From: Mycolicibacterium komossense
GTDB lineage: Bacteria > Actinomycetota > Actinomycetes > Mycobacteriales > Mycobacteriaceae
Direction: 5' to 3'
Assembly (NCBI RefSeq): GCF_025822605.1
Contig: NZ_JACKTY010000012.1
Coordinates: 62,001 to 126,000 of the forward strand
DNA length: 64,000 nt
Part shown: positions 7,473 to 16,930 of the stretch, piece by piece
Layout of the letters: each line of letters starts with the position of its first letter
How positions within the stretch are numbered: position 1 is the stretch's first letter
Notes under the pieces: model-generated
The model's input: only the letters and a program-made list of their open reading frames with translations
Databases searched by the model: none
What the model was told of the DNA's origin: nothing
Position numbers and translations under genes: made by a program

Positions 7473-9513
7473 TCTGCAGATCAGTAGTGAGGTGGATGTC
7501 GACACCGTCGCCATCAACACCATCAGGACACTGGTCATCGACGCGATCGCTCAGGCCAAGTCGGGTCACCCCGGCGCCGCCATGGCATTGGCGCCGGTTG
7601 GCTACACGTTGTGGAACCACACCTTGTCCTACGACGTGCACGACCCGCGGTGGATCAATCGCGACCGGTTCGTGCTTTCCGCGGGGCACGCGTCGATGTT
7701 GTTGTACGCCTTGCTACATCTGGCCGGCGTCCGGTCTGCGGACTCCGACCGGTTCGCGATAGAGCTGGACGACATCCGCCGTTTCCGCCAACTCGGCAGC
7801 CCATGCGCCGGGCACCCCGAATACGGTGCGGCCGACGGTGTGGAATGCACCACCGGTCCGTTGGGCACCGGAGTGGCGACCAGCGTGGGAATGGCCATGG
7901 CCGCCAAATGGCAGGGCGCGCAGTTCAACCGGCCCGGCTTCGAGATCTTCGATTACCGGGTGTACGCGCTGGCTGGTGACGGTGACCTGATGGAAGGCAT
8001 TGGTCAGGAGGCCGCGTCGCTTGCGGGGCATCTCAAGCTCGATAACCTCTGTTGGGTCTACGACAGCAACGCGGTCACCATCGAAGGTGACACCTCCCTG
8101 GCGTTCACCGAGGACGTGGCGACCCGATTCCGTGCCTACGGATGGACGGTCACCTACGTGGCGGATGCCAACGATATCAGCGCTCTCCGTAGGGCTTTCA
8201 CGCAGTTCGTCGGTCACACCGGTTCGCCGATGCTCATCATCGTCAGCAGTATCATCGGCTTCGGCGCGCCCACCAAACAGGGCACCGCCGCTGCGCACAG
8301 TGAACCCCTCGGCGAGGATGAGGCGCGAGCTGCAAAGCAGTTCTATCGCTGGCCGGACGCGGACTTCCTGGTGCCCGACGTGGCCTACGAGCAGTTCGCG
8401 CTCGGTGTCGCCGCGCGCGGGCAGAGCCGCCGAGCCAAGTGGGATGCTGCCCTGGCACATTATCGAATCACCCACCAAGAGCTGGCTTCTGCGCTGGACG
8501 CCATGCTGGACGGGGTACCACCCTCCGGTTGGGACAGCGATCTGCCTGAGTTCACCCCTGCCGATGGCCCACTGGCCGGACGGGTGGCCAACCATGACGT
8601 TCTCAACGCCGTCGCTGCAGCCGTTCCGTGGCTGATCGGGGGCGCCTCGGACCTGGCTCCGTCGACCAAGACCGCGCTGGACGGCGCAGCCGGACACTTT
8701 GGCCCAGCCGACTATGCGGGGCGGAACCTGCACTTCGGGGTGCGAGAGGCGGCTGCGGCGGCGGCGTGCAACGGATTGGCGCTGTGCGGGTTACGCCCAT
8801 TTCAGGCGGGGTTCCTGGTGTTCTCCGACTTCCAGCGCGGACCGCTTCGCCTCAGCGCCCTGATGGGCCAGCCGGTGATCCACATCTACACCCACGACTC
8901 CATCGGGATGGGGGAGGACGGCCCCACCCACCAGCCGATCGAACAACTCGCCTCGCTGCGGGCGATCCCGCACCTGATCGACCTTCGGCCTGCTGATGCC
9001 AACGAGATCCGAGAGGCCTGGCGGGTGATCATGGTCGTCGCCGACCGGCCGGTCGCTTTGGTGCTGTCCAAGCAGGACCTGCCGGTGTTGGATCGCGGTG
9101 AGGTCGCGAGTGCGGCGGGCCTGGCCCGGGGCGGCTACGTCCTGGTGGATCCGGCCGACGGTGTGTGCCCGCAAGTGCTGATCATCGCCACCGGAAGCGA
9201 AGTGGCGTTGGCGCTGGAGGCTCGGAACATATTGGCCGACAAGGATATCGCCGTCCGCGTCGTCAGCATGCCGTCGTGGGCGCTGTTCGACGACCAGGAC
9301 CAGGCGTACCGCGATTCTGTCCTCCCGCCAGAGCTCACGGCCAGGGTCGCGGTGGAGGCCGCCGCCGGGTTCGGCTGGGAACGTCACGTCGGACCGCAGG
9401 GGCGCATCATCGCGATGGGCGGTTTCGGCGCTTCCGGCCCGGCTCCAGATCTTCGCGACCACTTCGGCTTCACTGCAGACAATGTCGCCGAGGTGGCGCG
9501 CGAGTTGATCTGA
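7465..9513 (+). CDS. transketolase (catabolic operon copy)
   Basis: A full-length 682-residue thiamine-diphosphate transketolase. The substrate-binding GHPGAAM is near residue 37, the ThDP motif GDGDLMEGIGQEAA...LDN at about 172-192, the catalytic Glu in HFGVREAAAAA near residue 425 and the C-terminal domain follows to the end. The ATG at 7465 has GGGAG six bases upstream and gives the usual N-terminus; it overlaps the reductase gene. The mycobacterial housekeeping tkt lies in the zwf/tal cluster, so this copy is probably dedicated to the local pathway, moving two-carbon units from a ketose or hydroxypyruvate. Confidence 0.9.
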   Translation: MTDLQISSEVDVDTVAINTIRTLVIDAIAQAKSGHPGAAMALAPVGYTLWNHTLSYDVHDPRWINRDRFVLSAGHASMLLYALLHLAGVRSADSDRFAIELDDIRRFRQLGSPCAGHPEYGAADGVECTTGPLGTGVATSVGMAMAAKWQGAQFNRPGFEIFDYRVYALAGDGDLMEGIGQEAASLAGHLKLDNLCWVYDSNAVTIEGDTSLAFTEDVATRFRAYGWTVTYVADANDISALRRAFTQFVGHTGSPMLIIVSSIIGFGAPTKQGTAAAHSEPLGEDEARAAKQFYRWPDADFLVPDVAYEQFALGVAARGQSRRAKWDAALAHYRITHQELASALDAMLDGVPPSGWDSDLPEFTPADGPLAGRVANHDVLNAVAAAVPWLIGGASDLAPSTKTALDGAAGHFGPADYAGRNLHFGVREAAAAAACNGLALCGLRPFQAGFLVFSDFQRGPLRLSALMGQPVIHIYTHDSIGMGEDGPTHQPIEQLASLRAIPHLIDLRPADANEIREAWRVIMVVADRPVALVLSKQDLPVLDRGEVASAAGLARGGYVLVDPADGVCPQVLIIATGSEVALALEARNILADKDIAVRVVSMPSWALFDDQDQAYRDSVLPPELTARVAVEAAAGFGWERHVGPQGRIIAMGGFGASGPAPDLRDHFGFTADNVAEVARELI

Positions 9514-9848
9514 CGTCAGGTCGCGAAAACCTTTGCGGCCGATACAGGCGACGTGACCGCGAAGAGGCGGCCATCAGCAGCACGTCGTGATCGGTCCATC
9601 CGACACCCGGACTGTTGCGCGCCCCATCGACAGGCGAGAGCCTGCTGGCCTACCTGATGAAGCGAATATCATTGTGGTACAGCAATTCACGCGACACGAA
9701 GGTGCTCCTGTGGGAACGCGGTCTGGTCGCCGTCGTAGTGCCGGGCCGGATCATCGAAAGCTCTCGATACGTTCGGTGTACGCGTCCAGTACGCGTACGA
9801 TGTACGTGTCAAGTGCTTGGTTGGTGACCGAACGGGGAGTGGGAAGAG
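9514..9848. other. intergenic region between transketolase and tetR
   Basis: No convincing gene is seen. A weak GGTCGC/GCGGCC hairpin just after the transketolase stop may end that operon. The last 80 bases hold the tetR promoter and operator candidates. Confidence 0.5.
9789..9798. promoter_or_regulatory. candidate TetR operator palindrome
   Basis: The perfect palindrome GTACGCGTAC is flanked by the related words GTGTACGCG (9776-9784) and GATGTACGTG (9799-9808). It lies 51-60 bases before the TetR start. TetR proteins usually bind palindromes in their own promoters. Confidence 0.4.
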
Positions 9849-10478
9849 ATGCGGGCGAGGTTCACCCTCGACGAAGTCCAGGCCGCGGCCCTGGAGATCG
9901 TCGACCGTGACGGCTTGAGCGCGCTGAGCATGCGCACCCTGGGCGCGGCACTCGGCACCGGGCCGATGACGCTCTACAACTACGTCAAGAATCGCGACGA
10001 GCTCGAGGAGCTGGTGGCCGAGGCGGTCGTCGCCGATATGCAGTTGCCCGGCCGCTGTGACGATTGGGCCGATGAAGTGCGAGCCGTCGCCGGTGCAATG
10101 TGGGACGGAGTGCGGCGCCATCCCAACGCCGTGCCGCTGGTCCTGACCCGCCGAACGGTGTCGGCCTCGAGTTACACCGCGGCCGCACGCCTGGTCCAGG
10201 CGCTGGGTACCGCAGGGCTGACGGACGAAACCCTGCTAGCGGCCTTTCGTGCTGTCCTCGCCCTGGTCATGGGCAGTGTGCAGGTGGAACTGGCCGGTCC
10301 GTCGGCGCCTGAGGGCGAGACGGCGGCCGCCGCAGCGCAGATCGGCGCGCTGGCCGCCGAGGAGTTCCGTCAGCTGGCGGCCTTGGCAGTGATCAGTCAG
10401 CGATCGACGCCCAAAGGCGATTTCACCCGCGCGCTGGACATGCTGCTGGCGGGGGTGTCACCGCGGCTCGGTACATAA
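9849..10478 (+). CDS. TetR/AcrR-family transcriptional regulator
   Basis: A 209-residue TetR regulator. The helix-turn-helix spans about residues 5-50 (FTLDEVQAAALEIVDRDGLS, then GTGPMTLYNYVKNRDEL). The alpha-helical C-terminal ligand domain follows and resembles the TetR_C group around residues 70-190. GGGAAGAG precedes the ATG. No obvious target gene lies next to it: the transketolase operon is upstream on the same strand and the conserved phoH operon follows 100 bp downstream. Autoregulation through the palindromes just upstream is likely. Confidence 0.88.
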   Translation: MRARFTLDEVQAAALEIVDRDGLSALSMRTLGAALGTGPMTLYNYVKNRDELEELVAEAVVADMQLPGRCDDWADEVRAVAGAMWDGVRRHPNAVPLVLTRRTVSASSYTAAARLVQALGTAGLTDETLLAAFRAVLALVMGSVQVELAGPSAPEGETAAAAAQIGALAAEEFRQLAALAVISQRSTPKGDFTRALDMLLAGVSPRLGT

Positions 10479-10578
10479 CCACTGGGCCAGCGGTCGCCCC
10501 GGCGGTAGACTGCGATATCCGAGCAAACGGCGTGGGACATCCCCGCGCGGCCCCGAGAAAGCAGGCAAGCAAACCCAC

Positions 10579-11631
10579 GTGACACCCCGCGAAACTACCG
10601 CTGCTCCCGTCGGTAACTCCGTCCGCAGCAGCATTGATGTTCCGCCTGATCTCGTCATGGGCCTGCTGGGTTCCGCCGACGAGAATCTGCGCGCCCTCGA
10701 ACGCACTCTGGCCGCCGACCTGCATGTTCGCGGTAATGCCGTCACATTGTCCGGGGAACCGGCCGATGTGGCGCTCGCCGAGCGGGTGATCACCGAACTG
10801 CTCGCCATCGTGGCCGGCGGGCAACCGTTGACACCGGAAGGTGTGCGCCACAGCGTCGCGATGCTGGTCGGTGCCGGCAACGAGTCTCCCGCCGAGGTGC
10901 TCACGCTCGACATCCTGTCGCGGCGCGGCAAGACCATCCGGCCCAAGACGCTGAACCAGAAGCACTATGTCGACGCCATCGACGCCAATACCATCGTGTT
11001 CGGCATCGGTCCGGCTGGTACCGGAAAGACCTATCTGGCGATGGCCAAGGCCGTCAACGCGCTGCAGCGCAAGCAGGTCACCCGCATCATCTTGACCCGT
11101 CCCGCCGTGGAAGCCGGTGAGCGCCTCGGCTTCCTGCCCGGCACGCTCAGCGAGAAGATCGACCCCTACCTGCGGCCGCTCTATGACGCCCTGCACGACA
11201 TGATGGATCCCGAGTTGATCCCGAAACTGATGTCCGCCGGCGTCATCGAGGTGGCACCGCTGGCCTATATGCGGGGTAGGTCTCTCAACGACGCATTCAT
11301 CATTCTCGACGAGGCGCAGAACACCACCCCCGAGCAGATGAAGATGTTCCTGACCCGGCTCGGGTTCGGCTCGAAGATGGTGGTCACCGGCGACATCACC
11401 CAGATGGACCTGCCCGGTGGCGCCAAGTCTGGCCTGCGGGCTGCCGTCGACATTCTCGACGAGATCGACGATATTGCCGTCGCGGAACTGACCAGCGCCG
11501 ACGTCGTGCGCCATCGACTGGTCTCGGAGATCGTCGACGCCTACGCACGTGCCGAGGACCCGAGCTCGATGAACCGCGCGCAACGACGGGCCTCATCGCA
11601 TAACGGCGGGTCCACCCGCCAGCGACGGTGA
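10579..11631 (+). CDS. phoH: PhoH-like ATPase
   Basis: A 350-residue PhoH family protein, a P-loop NTPase linked to RNA handling. Walker A is [11 protein letters not shown] (about 142-152) and Walker B is [11 protein letters not shown] (about 236-246), followed by the [11 protein letters not shown] sensor region. The N-terminal 110 residues form the KH-like extension of PhoH1 proteins. The GTG start gives the family N-terminus ([21 protein letters not shown]). The M. tuberculosis counterpart is Rv2368c. It is followed seven bases later by ybeY, and the PhoH-YbeY-CNNM-Era order is conserved widely, which suggests a shared role in ribosome or RNA maturation. Confidence 0.93.
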   Translation: MTPRETTAAPVGNSVRSSIDVPPDLVMGLLGSADENLRALERTLAADLHVRGNAVTLSGEPADVALAERVITELLAIVAGGQPLTPEGVRHSVAMLVGAGNESPAEVLTLDILSRRGKTIRPKTLNQKHYVDAIDANTIVFGIGPAGTGKTYLAMAKAVNALQRKQVTRIILTRPAVEAGERLGFLPGTLSEKIDPYLRPLYDALHDMMDPELIPKLMSAGVIEVAPLAYMRGRSLNDAFIILDEAQNTTPEQMKMFLTRLGFGSKMVVTGDITQMDLPGGAKSGLRAAVDILDEIDDIAVAELTSADVVRHRLVSEIVDAYARAEDPSSMNRAQRRASSHNGGSTRQRR

Positions 11632-11638
11632 CGCCGGT

Positions 11639-12175
11639 ATGAGTATCGAGGTCTCCAACGAGTCAGGCCTGGACGTCTCCGAAGCGGAGTTGATCAGTGT
11701 CGCCCGGTTCGTCATCGCGGCGATGAAGGTCAATCCCGGCGCCGAACTGTCCATGGTGCTACTCGACACCGCGGCCATGGCCGATCTGCACATGCGCTGG
11801 ATGGATCTGCCCGGTCCGACCGATGTCATGAGTTTCCCGATGGACGAGCTGGAACCGGGCGGCCGCCCGGATGCGGCCGAACCGGGCCCGTCGATGCTGG
11901 GTGACATCGTCCTGTGCCCGCAGTTCGCCGCGGATCAGGCCGCCGCAGCCGGGCATCCGCTCGAGCACGAACTGGCCCTGCTGACCGTCCACGGTGTGCT
12001 GCACCTGCTCGGCTATGACCATGCCGAGCCGGACGAAGAAAAAGAGATGTTTGCGCTGCAAGGTCAGCTGCTCGAGGACTGGTATGCCGATCAGGCGAAA
12101 CTTTTCCACAAGGAGCGGCAGACCGAGAAGGATCGGCGACTGCTCGACAAGTCAAGGTACTTCGACGAATCGTGA
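11639..12175 (+). CDS. ybeY: endoribonuclease YbeY (16S rRNA maturation)
   Basis: A 178-residue UPF0054/YbeY metalloprotein. The zinc motif [11 protein letters not shown] is at about residues 119-129, followed by DEEKEMF. YbeY cleaves near the 3' end of 16S rRNA and takes part in ribosome quality control in the cytoplasm. The ATG at 11639 gives the family N-terminus. The stop overlaps the GTG of the CNNM gene (GTGA). Confidence 0.95.
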   Translation: MSIEVSNESGLDVSEAELISVARFVIAAMKVNPGAELSMVLLDTAAMADLHMRWMDLPGPTDVMSFPMDELEPGGRPDAAEPGPSMLGDIVLCPQFAADQAAAAGHPLEHELALLTVHGVLHLLGYDHAEPDEEKEMFALQGQLLEDWYADQAKLFHKERQTEKDRRLLDKSRYFDES

Positions 12176-13500
12176 GTGGATTGGCGCCGCTGCTCGGCGC
12201 GATTGCATTGGTGGTACTCGGAGGTCTTTTCGCGGCGATCGATGCCGCCATCAGCACCGTGTCCTTGGCGCGCATCGAAGAACTCGTTCGCGACGAGCGG
12301 CCGGGTGCCGTCGGTCTGAGCAAGGTGATGGCCGAACGGCCCCGCTACATCAACCTGGTGGTGCTGCTTCGGATCGCGTGCGAGGTAACCGCGACGGTCT
12401 TACTGGTCGCGTTCCTCTACGAGGACATCGGGCTGGAATGGGGACTGGTCGTGTCCGCCGCGATCATGACGGTGGTCAGCTTCGTGGCGATCGGGGTGGG
12501 CCCGCGGACCGTGGGCCGGCAGAACGCCTACTCGATCGCCTTGGCGACCGCGCTTCCGTTGCAGGCAATTTCGGTGCTGCTGACACCGATCAGCCGGCTA
12601 CTGATCTTGGTCGGCAATGCGCTCACCCCCGGTCGTGGTTTCCGCAACGGACCGTTCGCGTCCGAGATCGAACTGCGTGAAGTCGTCGACCTGGCCCAAC
12701 AGCGTGGCGTGGTGGCCGACGACGAGCGGCGGATGATCCAGTCGGTGTTCGAACTCGGTGACACCCCGGCTCGTGAGGTGATGGCGCCACGGACCGAGAT
12801 GGTCTGGATCGAATCGGACAAGACTGCCGGCCAGGCCACCTCGTTGGCCGTGCGCAGCGGGCACTCCCGGATACCGGTGATCGGTGAGAACGTCGACGAC
12901 GTGGTCGGTGTCGTCTACCTGAAAGATCTTGTCCAGCAGACGTACTACTCCACCAACGGCGGTCAGGACACGCTGGTGTCCGAGCTGATGCGGCCCGCGG
13001 TGTTCGTGCCGGACTCCAAGCCGCTGGACGACCTGCTGCGTGAGATGCAGCGCGACCGCAACCATATGGCGCTCTTGGTCGACGAGTACGGCGCCATCGC
13101 GGGCCTGATCACCATCGAGGATGTGCTGGAGGAGATCGTCGGGGAGATCGCCGACGAGTACGACCAGGACGAGGTCGCGCCCATCGAAGATCTGGGGGAT
13201 TCGACGTACCGGGTCTCCGCCAGGTTGCCGATCGAGGACGTCGGAGAGCTGTACGACGTCGAATTCGATGACGACCTCGACGTCGACACCGTGGGCGGGC
13301 TGCTCGCCCTGGAGTTGGGCCGGGTGCCGTTGCCGGGTGCGGAGGTCGAGTCCCACGGACTACGGCTGCGCGCCGAGGGGGGCCATGACCACCGTGGACG
13401 CGTGCGCGTCGGTACGGTCCTGATCAGCCCGACCGAACCGACCGTGGAAGATGAAGCGGGCGAAGCCGATAACAACAGAGAGTCCGACCGCGATGAATGA
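12172..13500 (+). CDS. CNNM/CorC (HlyC) family transporter with CBS domains
   Basis: A 442-residue membrane protein. It has a DUF21/CNNM transmembrane domain (about residues 1-180, four hydrophobic segments), two CBS domains (about 195-320, containing [11 protein letters not shown] and [20 protein letters not shown]) and a C-terminal CorC_HlyC domain (about 335-420). Family members act in Mg2+ efflux or metal homeostasis, with the CBS pair binding Mg-ATP. It overlaps ybeY at a GTGA junction, and era follows 80 bp later. The M. tuberculosis counterpart is Rv2366c. Confidence 0.92.
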   Translation: MSGLAPLLGAIALVVLGGLFAAIDAAISTVSLARIEELVRDERPGAVGLSKVMAERPRYINLVVLLRIACEVTATVLLVAFLYEDIGLEWGLVVSAAIMTVVSFVAIGVGPRTVGRQNAYSIALATALPLQAISVLLTPISRLLILVGNALTPGRGFRNGPFASEIELREVVDLAQQRGVVADDERRMIQSVFELGDTPAREVMAPRTEMVWIESDKTAGQATSLAVRSGHSRIPVIGENVDDVVGVVYLKDLVQQTYYSTNGGQDTLVSELMRPAVFVPDSKPLDDLLREMQRDRNHMALLVDEYGAIAGLITIEDVLEEIVGEIADEYDQDEVAPIEDLGDSTYRVSARLPIEDVGELYDVEFDDDLDVDTVGGLLALELGRVPLPGAEVESHGLRLRAEGGHDHRGRVRVGTVLISPTEPTVEDEAGEADNNRESDRDE

Positions 13501-13588
13501 AACCGCGAATGTGAGACCTGGGCGAAAATCCGGCCGATTCTTCACCCACGTTTCACAACCGGCGGCAGGACGGCGACAAAGTGCCTGA
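13493..13588 (+). CDS. possible 31-residue leader ORF overlapping the era start
   Basis: An ATG inside the end of the CNNM gene opens a 31-codon frame ([16 protein letters not shown]...) whose TGA lies a few bases past the era GTG, an arrangement that could couple era translation. No protein family is recognised and the frame may be chance. M. tuberculosis carries a separate gene of about 110 codons (Rv2365c) at this place; only 80 bp remain here. Confidence 0.2.
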   Translation: MNETANVRPGRKSGRFFTHVSQPAAGRRQSA

Positions 13589-14492
13589 GAAGGACGAATT
13601 CCATTCCGGCTTCGTGTGTTTCGTCGGCCGACCGAATACCGGTAAGTCGACGCTGACCAACGCCCTTGTCGGCGAAAAGGTCGCCATCACCTCGAACCGT
13701 CCGCAGACCACTCGGCATACCATCCGCGGCATCGTGCACCGCGAGGACTTCCAGATCATCCTCGTTGACACCCCTGGCCTACACCGTCCCCGCACGCTGT
13801 TGGGTAAAAGGCTCAATGACCTGGTTAAAGACACCTACTCCGACGTCGACATCATCTGCCTGTGCATCCCCGCCGACGAGACCATCGGACCCGGTGACCG
13901 CTGGATCTACGAGCAGGTCTGCACCGTCGCGCCGAGGACGACCCTGATCGTCATCGTCACGAAGATCGACAAGGTGTCGCGCGATCGGGTGGCCATGCAG
14001 TTGATGAAGGTCAACGAGGAGTTCGGCGAGCGCGCCGCCGAGATCATCCCCGTCTCGGCCACCGCGGGCGAGCAACTCGAAGAGCTGACGCTGCTGCTGG
14101 CCGCGAAGCTGCCGCCGGGCCCGGCGTTCTATCCAGACGGTGAGTTGACCGACGAGCCGGAAGAGACGTTGATGGCCGAGTTGATCCGCGAGGCCGCGCT
14201 GGAGGGGGTGCACGACGAGCTGCCGCACTCGCTGGCGGTTGTCATCGACGAAGTCGAGCCTCATGAAGGCCGGGACGACATGATCGACGTGCACGCCATC
14301 CTCTACGTCGAGCGCGACAGCCAGAAGGGCATTGTCATCGGTAAGGGCGGTGCCCGCTTGCGTGAGGTCGGCACCGCCGCGCGCACCCAGATCGAAAAGC
14401 GGCTCGGCACAAAGGTTTACCTGGATTTGCGCGTCAAGGTGGCGAAGAACTGGCAGCGCGACCCGAAGCAGTTGGGCAAGCTGGGGTTCTGA
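13581..14492 (+). CDS. era: GTPase Era
   Basis: A 303-residue ribosome-assembly GTPase. G1 is GRPNTGKST (about 16-24), G3 DTPG (about 63-66), G4 TKID (about 129-132), and a C-terminal KH domain carries GIVIGKGGARLREVG (about 249-263). Era binds 16S rRNA near the anti-Shine-Dalgarno end. The GTG start fits the family N-terminus (FHSGFVCFVGRPN); no strong ribosome site is seen, so coupling to upstream reading is possible. Confidence 0.96.
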   Translation: MPEKDEFHSGFVCFVGRPNTGKSTLTNALVGEKVAITSNRPQTTRHTIRGIVHREDFQIILVDTPGLHRPRTLLGKRLNDLVKDTYSDVDIICLCIPADETIGPGDRWIYEQVCTVAPRTTLIVIVTKIDKVSRDRVAMQLMKVNEEFGERAAEIIPVSATAGEQLEELTLLLAAKLPPGPAFYPDGELTDEPEETLMAELIREAALEGVHDELPHSLAVVIDEVEPHEGRDDMIDVHAILYVERDSQKGIVIGKGGARLREVGTAARTQIEKRLGTKVYLDLRVKVAKNWQRDPKQLGKLGF

Positions 14493-14493
14493 T

Positions 14494-14525
14494 CCCGAAC
14501 GCGTCCGCCCAAACGTGAGTTCGGG
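14494..14525 (+). terminator. stem-loop after era
   Basis: CCCGAAC pairs with GTTCGGG across an 18-base loop directly after the era stop; an alternative CCGCCC/GGCGGG pairing is nested in it. There is no U-tract, which is common for mycobacterial terminators. Confidence 0.3.
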
Positions 14526-14989
14526 CGGGAAAGTGCGAGTGGTTTCCGGCGTAGCGTCGATGGCGCTGGGCCTGAAATCTCTTGTATCACTTCAGTTTCA
14601 GGTGCATTTTGGTCGGCGGGTCGCACCCGTGTGCGGGTATGAGTTCGGCTCTGGCTTCCGATCGTGGCACCGTGCTTGTTGCGGTGTTGGGTCTGGAGGC
14701 TGCGGTCGACGCACTCGTGGGGGTGTCGTTTGACGGGTTGACCAACCCCGAAGGCGTGCGGGTGTTGGCGCGGCTGGAGACCGTCGCGCGGCGCCAGCCC
14801 ATGGTCGTGCACCGCTTGATCGGGACAATGGTGCGCGACGGGTCGGCGAAAGAGCTGGGTGCGAAGAATTTCAGCGATGTGTTGACCACCGCACTACGCA
14901 TCAGCCCCAAAGACGCCAAGCGGCGGCTCAGGGACGCCGAAGAACTCGGCGAACGCACATCGTTGACTGGTGAGCCGTTGGCGCCGCGG

Positions 14990-15163
14990 ATGCCGCACGT
15001 CGCGGCCGGCCAAGCTGCCGGGGTTATCGGTGGCGAGCATAGTGCGATCATTCGGGGATTCTTCACGGATCTGCCGATGCCGCACGTCGCGGCCGGCCAA
15101 GCTGCCGGGGTTATCGGTGGCGAGCATAGTGCGATCATTCGGGGATTCTTCACGGATCTGCCG
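14990..15163 (+). repeat. tandem duplication, 2 x 87 bp, exact
   Basis: Copies are 14990-15076 and 15077-15163. Each encodes the same 29 residues, beginning MPHVAAGQAAGVIGGEHS, in frame in the DUF222 domain. Normal family members have one copy of this segment. Confidence 0.95.
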
Positions 15164-15638
15164 GTGTGGGTGGATGCGCCGATCCGGGAGAAGGCCGAAG
15201 CCGAGTTGGCTGAGGTGGCGGGTGAGTTCGGGCCCGAGGAGCTCCGCAAGGCAGCAGCCCTGATTGCTGCCCGGGTCAATCCCGATGGGATGTCCACTAT
15301 CTCTGGGCAGATCACTCCGGAGTTGCGGGCCACGGTGGAGGCGGTGTTCTCGAAGTGGGCGGCACCGGGGATGTGTAATCCCGCCGACAACGCCCTGTGT
15401 CAAAGGCCGACCCAGCCAGGAGCAGGTTCAGACTGATCGCCGCACCCCGGCGCAGCGCCAGCATGATGCACTGACGGCGATGGGCCGCGAGACGTTGTCC
15501 TCAGGTGAGTTGGGTAGCCATCACGGGCTGCCGGTCACCATCGTGGTGTCTACCACCCTCACAGAACTCGAGTCCGGGGCTGGGCTGGCGGTCACCTCGG
15601 GTGGGACGCGGATGCCGATGATCGACGTGGTCCGGTTG

Positions 15639-15836
15639 GTCTCGCACGCGTTTCATTACTTGGTGATCTTCGACCAGATGGGGCGGGTGTTGGATCTGGG
15701 TCGCAGCAAGCGGATCGCCTCGGCCGATCAGCGGATCGTCTCGCACGCGTTTCATTACTTGGTGATCTTCGACCAGATGGGGCGGGTGTTGGATCTGGGT
15801 CGCAGCAAGCGGATCGCCTCGGCCGATCAGCGGATC
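15639..15836 (+). repeat. tandem duplication, 2 x 99 bp, exact
   Basis: Copies are 15639-15737 and 15738-15836. Each encodes the same 33 residues ([20 protein letters not shown]...) in frame, just before the HNH domain. Confidence 0.95.
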
Positions 15837-15912
15837 GTCCTGCACGCCAAGGATCGGGGCTGCACGTTCCCTGGCTGCACCGTCCTGGGGTTTTTGACTG
15901 AGGTGCATCACG

Positions 15913-16112
15913 CCGAATGCGACTGGGCCCAGCACGGCCACACCAACATCAACGACCTCACCTTCGCGTGCGGCCCCCACAATCGGCTGGTCGGACCCGG
16001 TGGGTGGCGGACCCGAATGCGACTGGGCCCAGCACGGCCACACCAACATCAACGACCTCACCTTCGCGTGCGGCCCCCACAATCGGCTGGTCGGACCCGG
16101 TGGGTGGCGGAC
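15913..16112 (+). repeat. tandem duplication, 2 x 100 bp, exact, frame-breaking
   Basis: Copies are 15913-16012 and 16013-16112, covering the HNH core ([20 protein letters not shown]). The 100-bp period is not a multiple of three, so it shifts the reading frame. Confidence 0.95.
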
Positions 16113-16281
16113 CCGTAAACGCAAAGGCGGCCGCACCGAATGGATCCCACCACCACAGCTCGACACCGGGCAGGGGCGGGTCAACCTGACCCATCACCCC
16201 GAAGAACTCCTCACACCCCCGGCGCGGGCGACGAACCGAAATAACCTGCGGGACGGACGGTTTCGTTGCGGCGAAGTGGCG

Positions 16282-16854
16282 CTACGGCGTCCAGCCCGGA
16301 ACCTGACCGAACTGCCGGACCGGCGGCGACGTCACAGGCTGGGCCGAATCGCCCTTACCGTAGACCGCGACGACGACGCTGCGGTCGAAGCTGTTCACCG
16401 ACCACACGCCGATGTCGACATTCGAGCAGTCCGACATGGTCGCGAAGTAGTCCGGCCGGTAGTACCAGTTGTTCATGATCTCCACACCGCTGATCGCCAG
16501 CGCCGGGTTGATCGCCGTCGTCTCAGCGACCGCGCCCGCGTAACCCGCGTTGCGGGCCCGGTCGGCGACGGTGGTTCCGTCGGAGCCGATATCACCGTCC
16601 AGTGCATGGTTGTTCACCACGTCATTGGCCTGCCACTCCGCTGCCAGTCGCAACTTGGGGTTGACCTTGATGTTGGTGCTGCAGCCGGCCTGGCCCTGGA
16701 TGGTGTAGACGTTCTCCACGACGCTGTTGTTGAGGCGCCGGTTATCGGCGTGCGCAGTGGGCATCCCCACCACGACACCCACCGTGCTCAGCACGGCGAG
16801 CGTGGACATCACCAATCCACGGCGGCGGGCAGTCGGTCCCTCAGTCATTGGCAT
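16282..16854 (-). CDS. secreted CAP-domain-like protein
   Basis: A 190-residue exported protein. It has an Arg-rich N-terminus, a hydrophobic segment (about 14-32) and a likely signal peptidase site after AHA (PTAHADNRR). The mature part resembles mycobacterial CAP/SCP-like proteins, with LRLAAEWQANDV, LDGDIGSDGTTVADRARNAGYAG and a closing SVVVAVYGKG strand. Two Cys residues could form a disulfide outside the cell. Function is unknown. It lies on its own between the broken DUF222 gene and amiA2, convergent with the former. Confidence 0.8.
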   Translation of the reverse strand: MPMTEGPTARRRGLVMSTLAVLSTVGVVVGMPTAHADNRRLNNSVVENVYTIQGQAGCSTNIKVNPKLRLAAEWQANDVVNNHALDGDIGSDGTTVADRARNAGYAGAVAETTAINPALAISGVEIMNNWYYRPDYFATMSDCSNVDIGVWSVNSFDRSVVVAVYGKGDSAQPVTSPPVRQFGQVPGWTP

Positions 16855-16930
16855 TTCGTCCCTGTGTGGGTGGTGTCCGATCGCTGGATGACATTACGCG
16901 AGCGGCGGTGCTGCCGGGACGCGAAAGGAC

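Larger units (their letters stand above)
14639..16244 (+). pseudogene. DUF222/HNH endonuclease (13E12 repeat family) gene, frameshifted and internally duplicated
   Basis: The frame starts MSSALASDRGTVLVAVLGLE and shows a DUF222 domain (about the first 260 codons), then an HNH nuclease end (CTFPGC...VHHAECDW...[13 protein letters not shown]). It is not one open frame. The first part (frame of 14639) stops at 15436. The family sequence resumes one frame over from about 15400, around CTGTGTCAAAGG. A 100-bp duplication near 16012 shifts the frame again, and a last shift near 16220 would be needed to reach the usual stop at 16242-16244. Two further exact in-frame duplications (87 and 99 bp) lie inside. 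Mycobacteria carry many near-identical members, so assembly error is as likely as real decay. Confidence 0.85.

Noticed and set aside
10423..11583. Minus-strand 386-codon frame opposite phoH
   Set aside because: Antisense shadow of phoH without ribosome site or recognisable domain.
14990..16112. Tandem repeats as a functional repeat array or CRISPR
   Set aside because: Each repeat is only two copies, adjacent without spacers, and lies inside a recognisable DUF222/HNH coding sequence.
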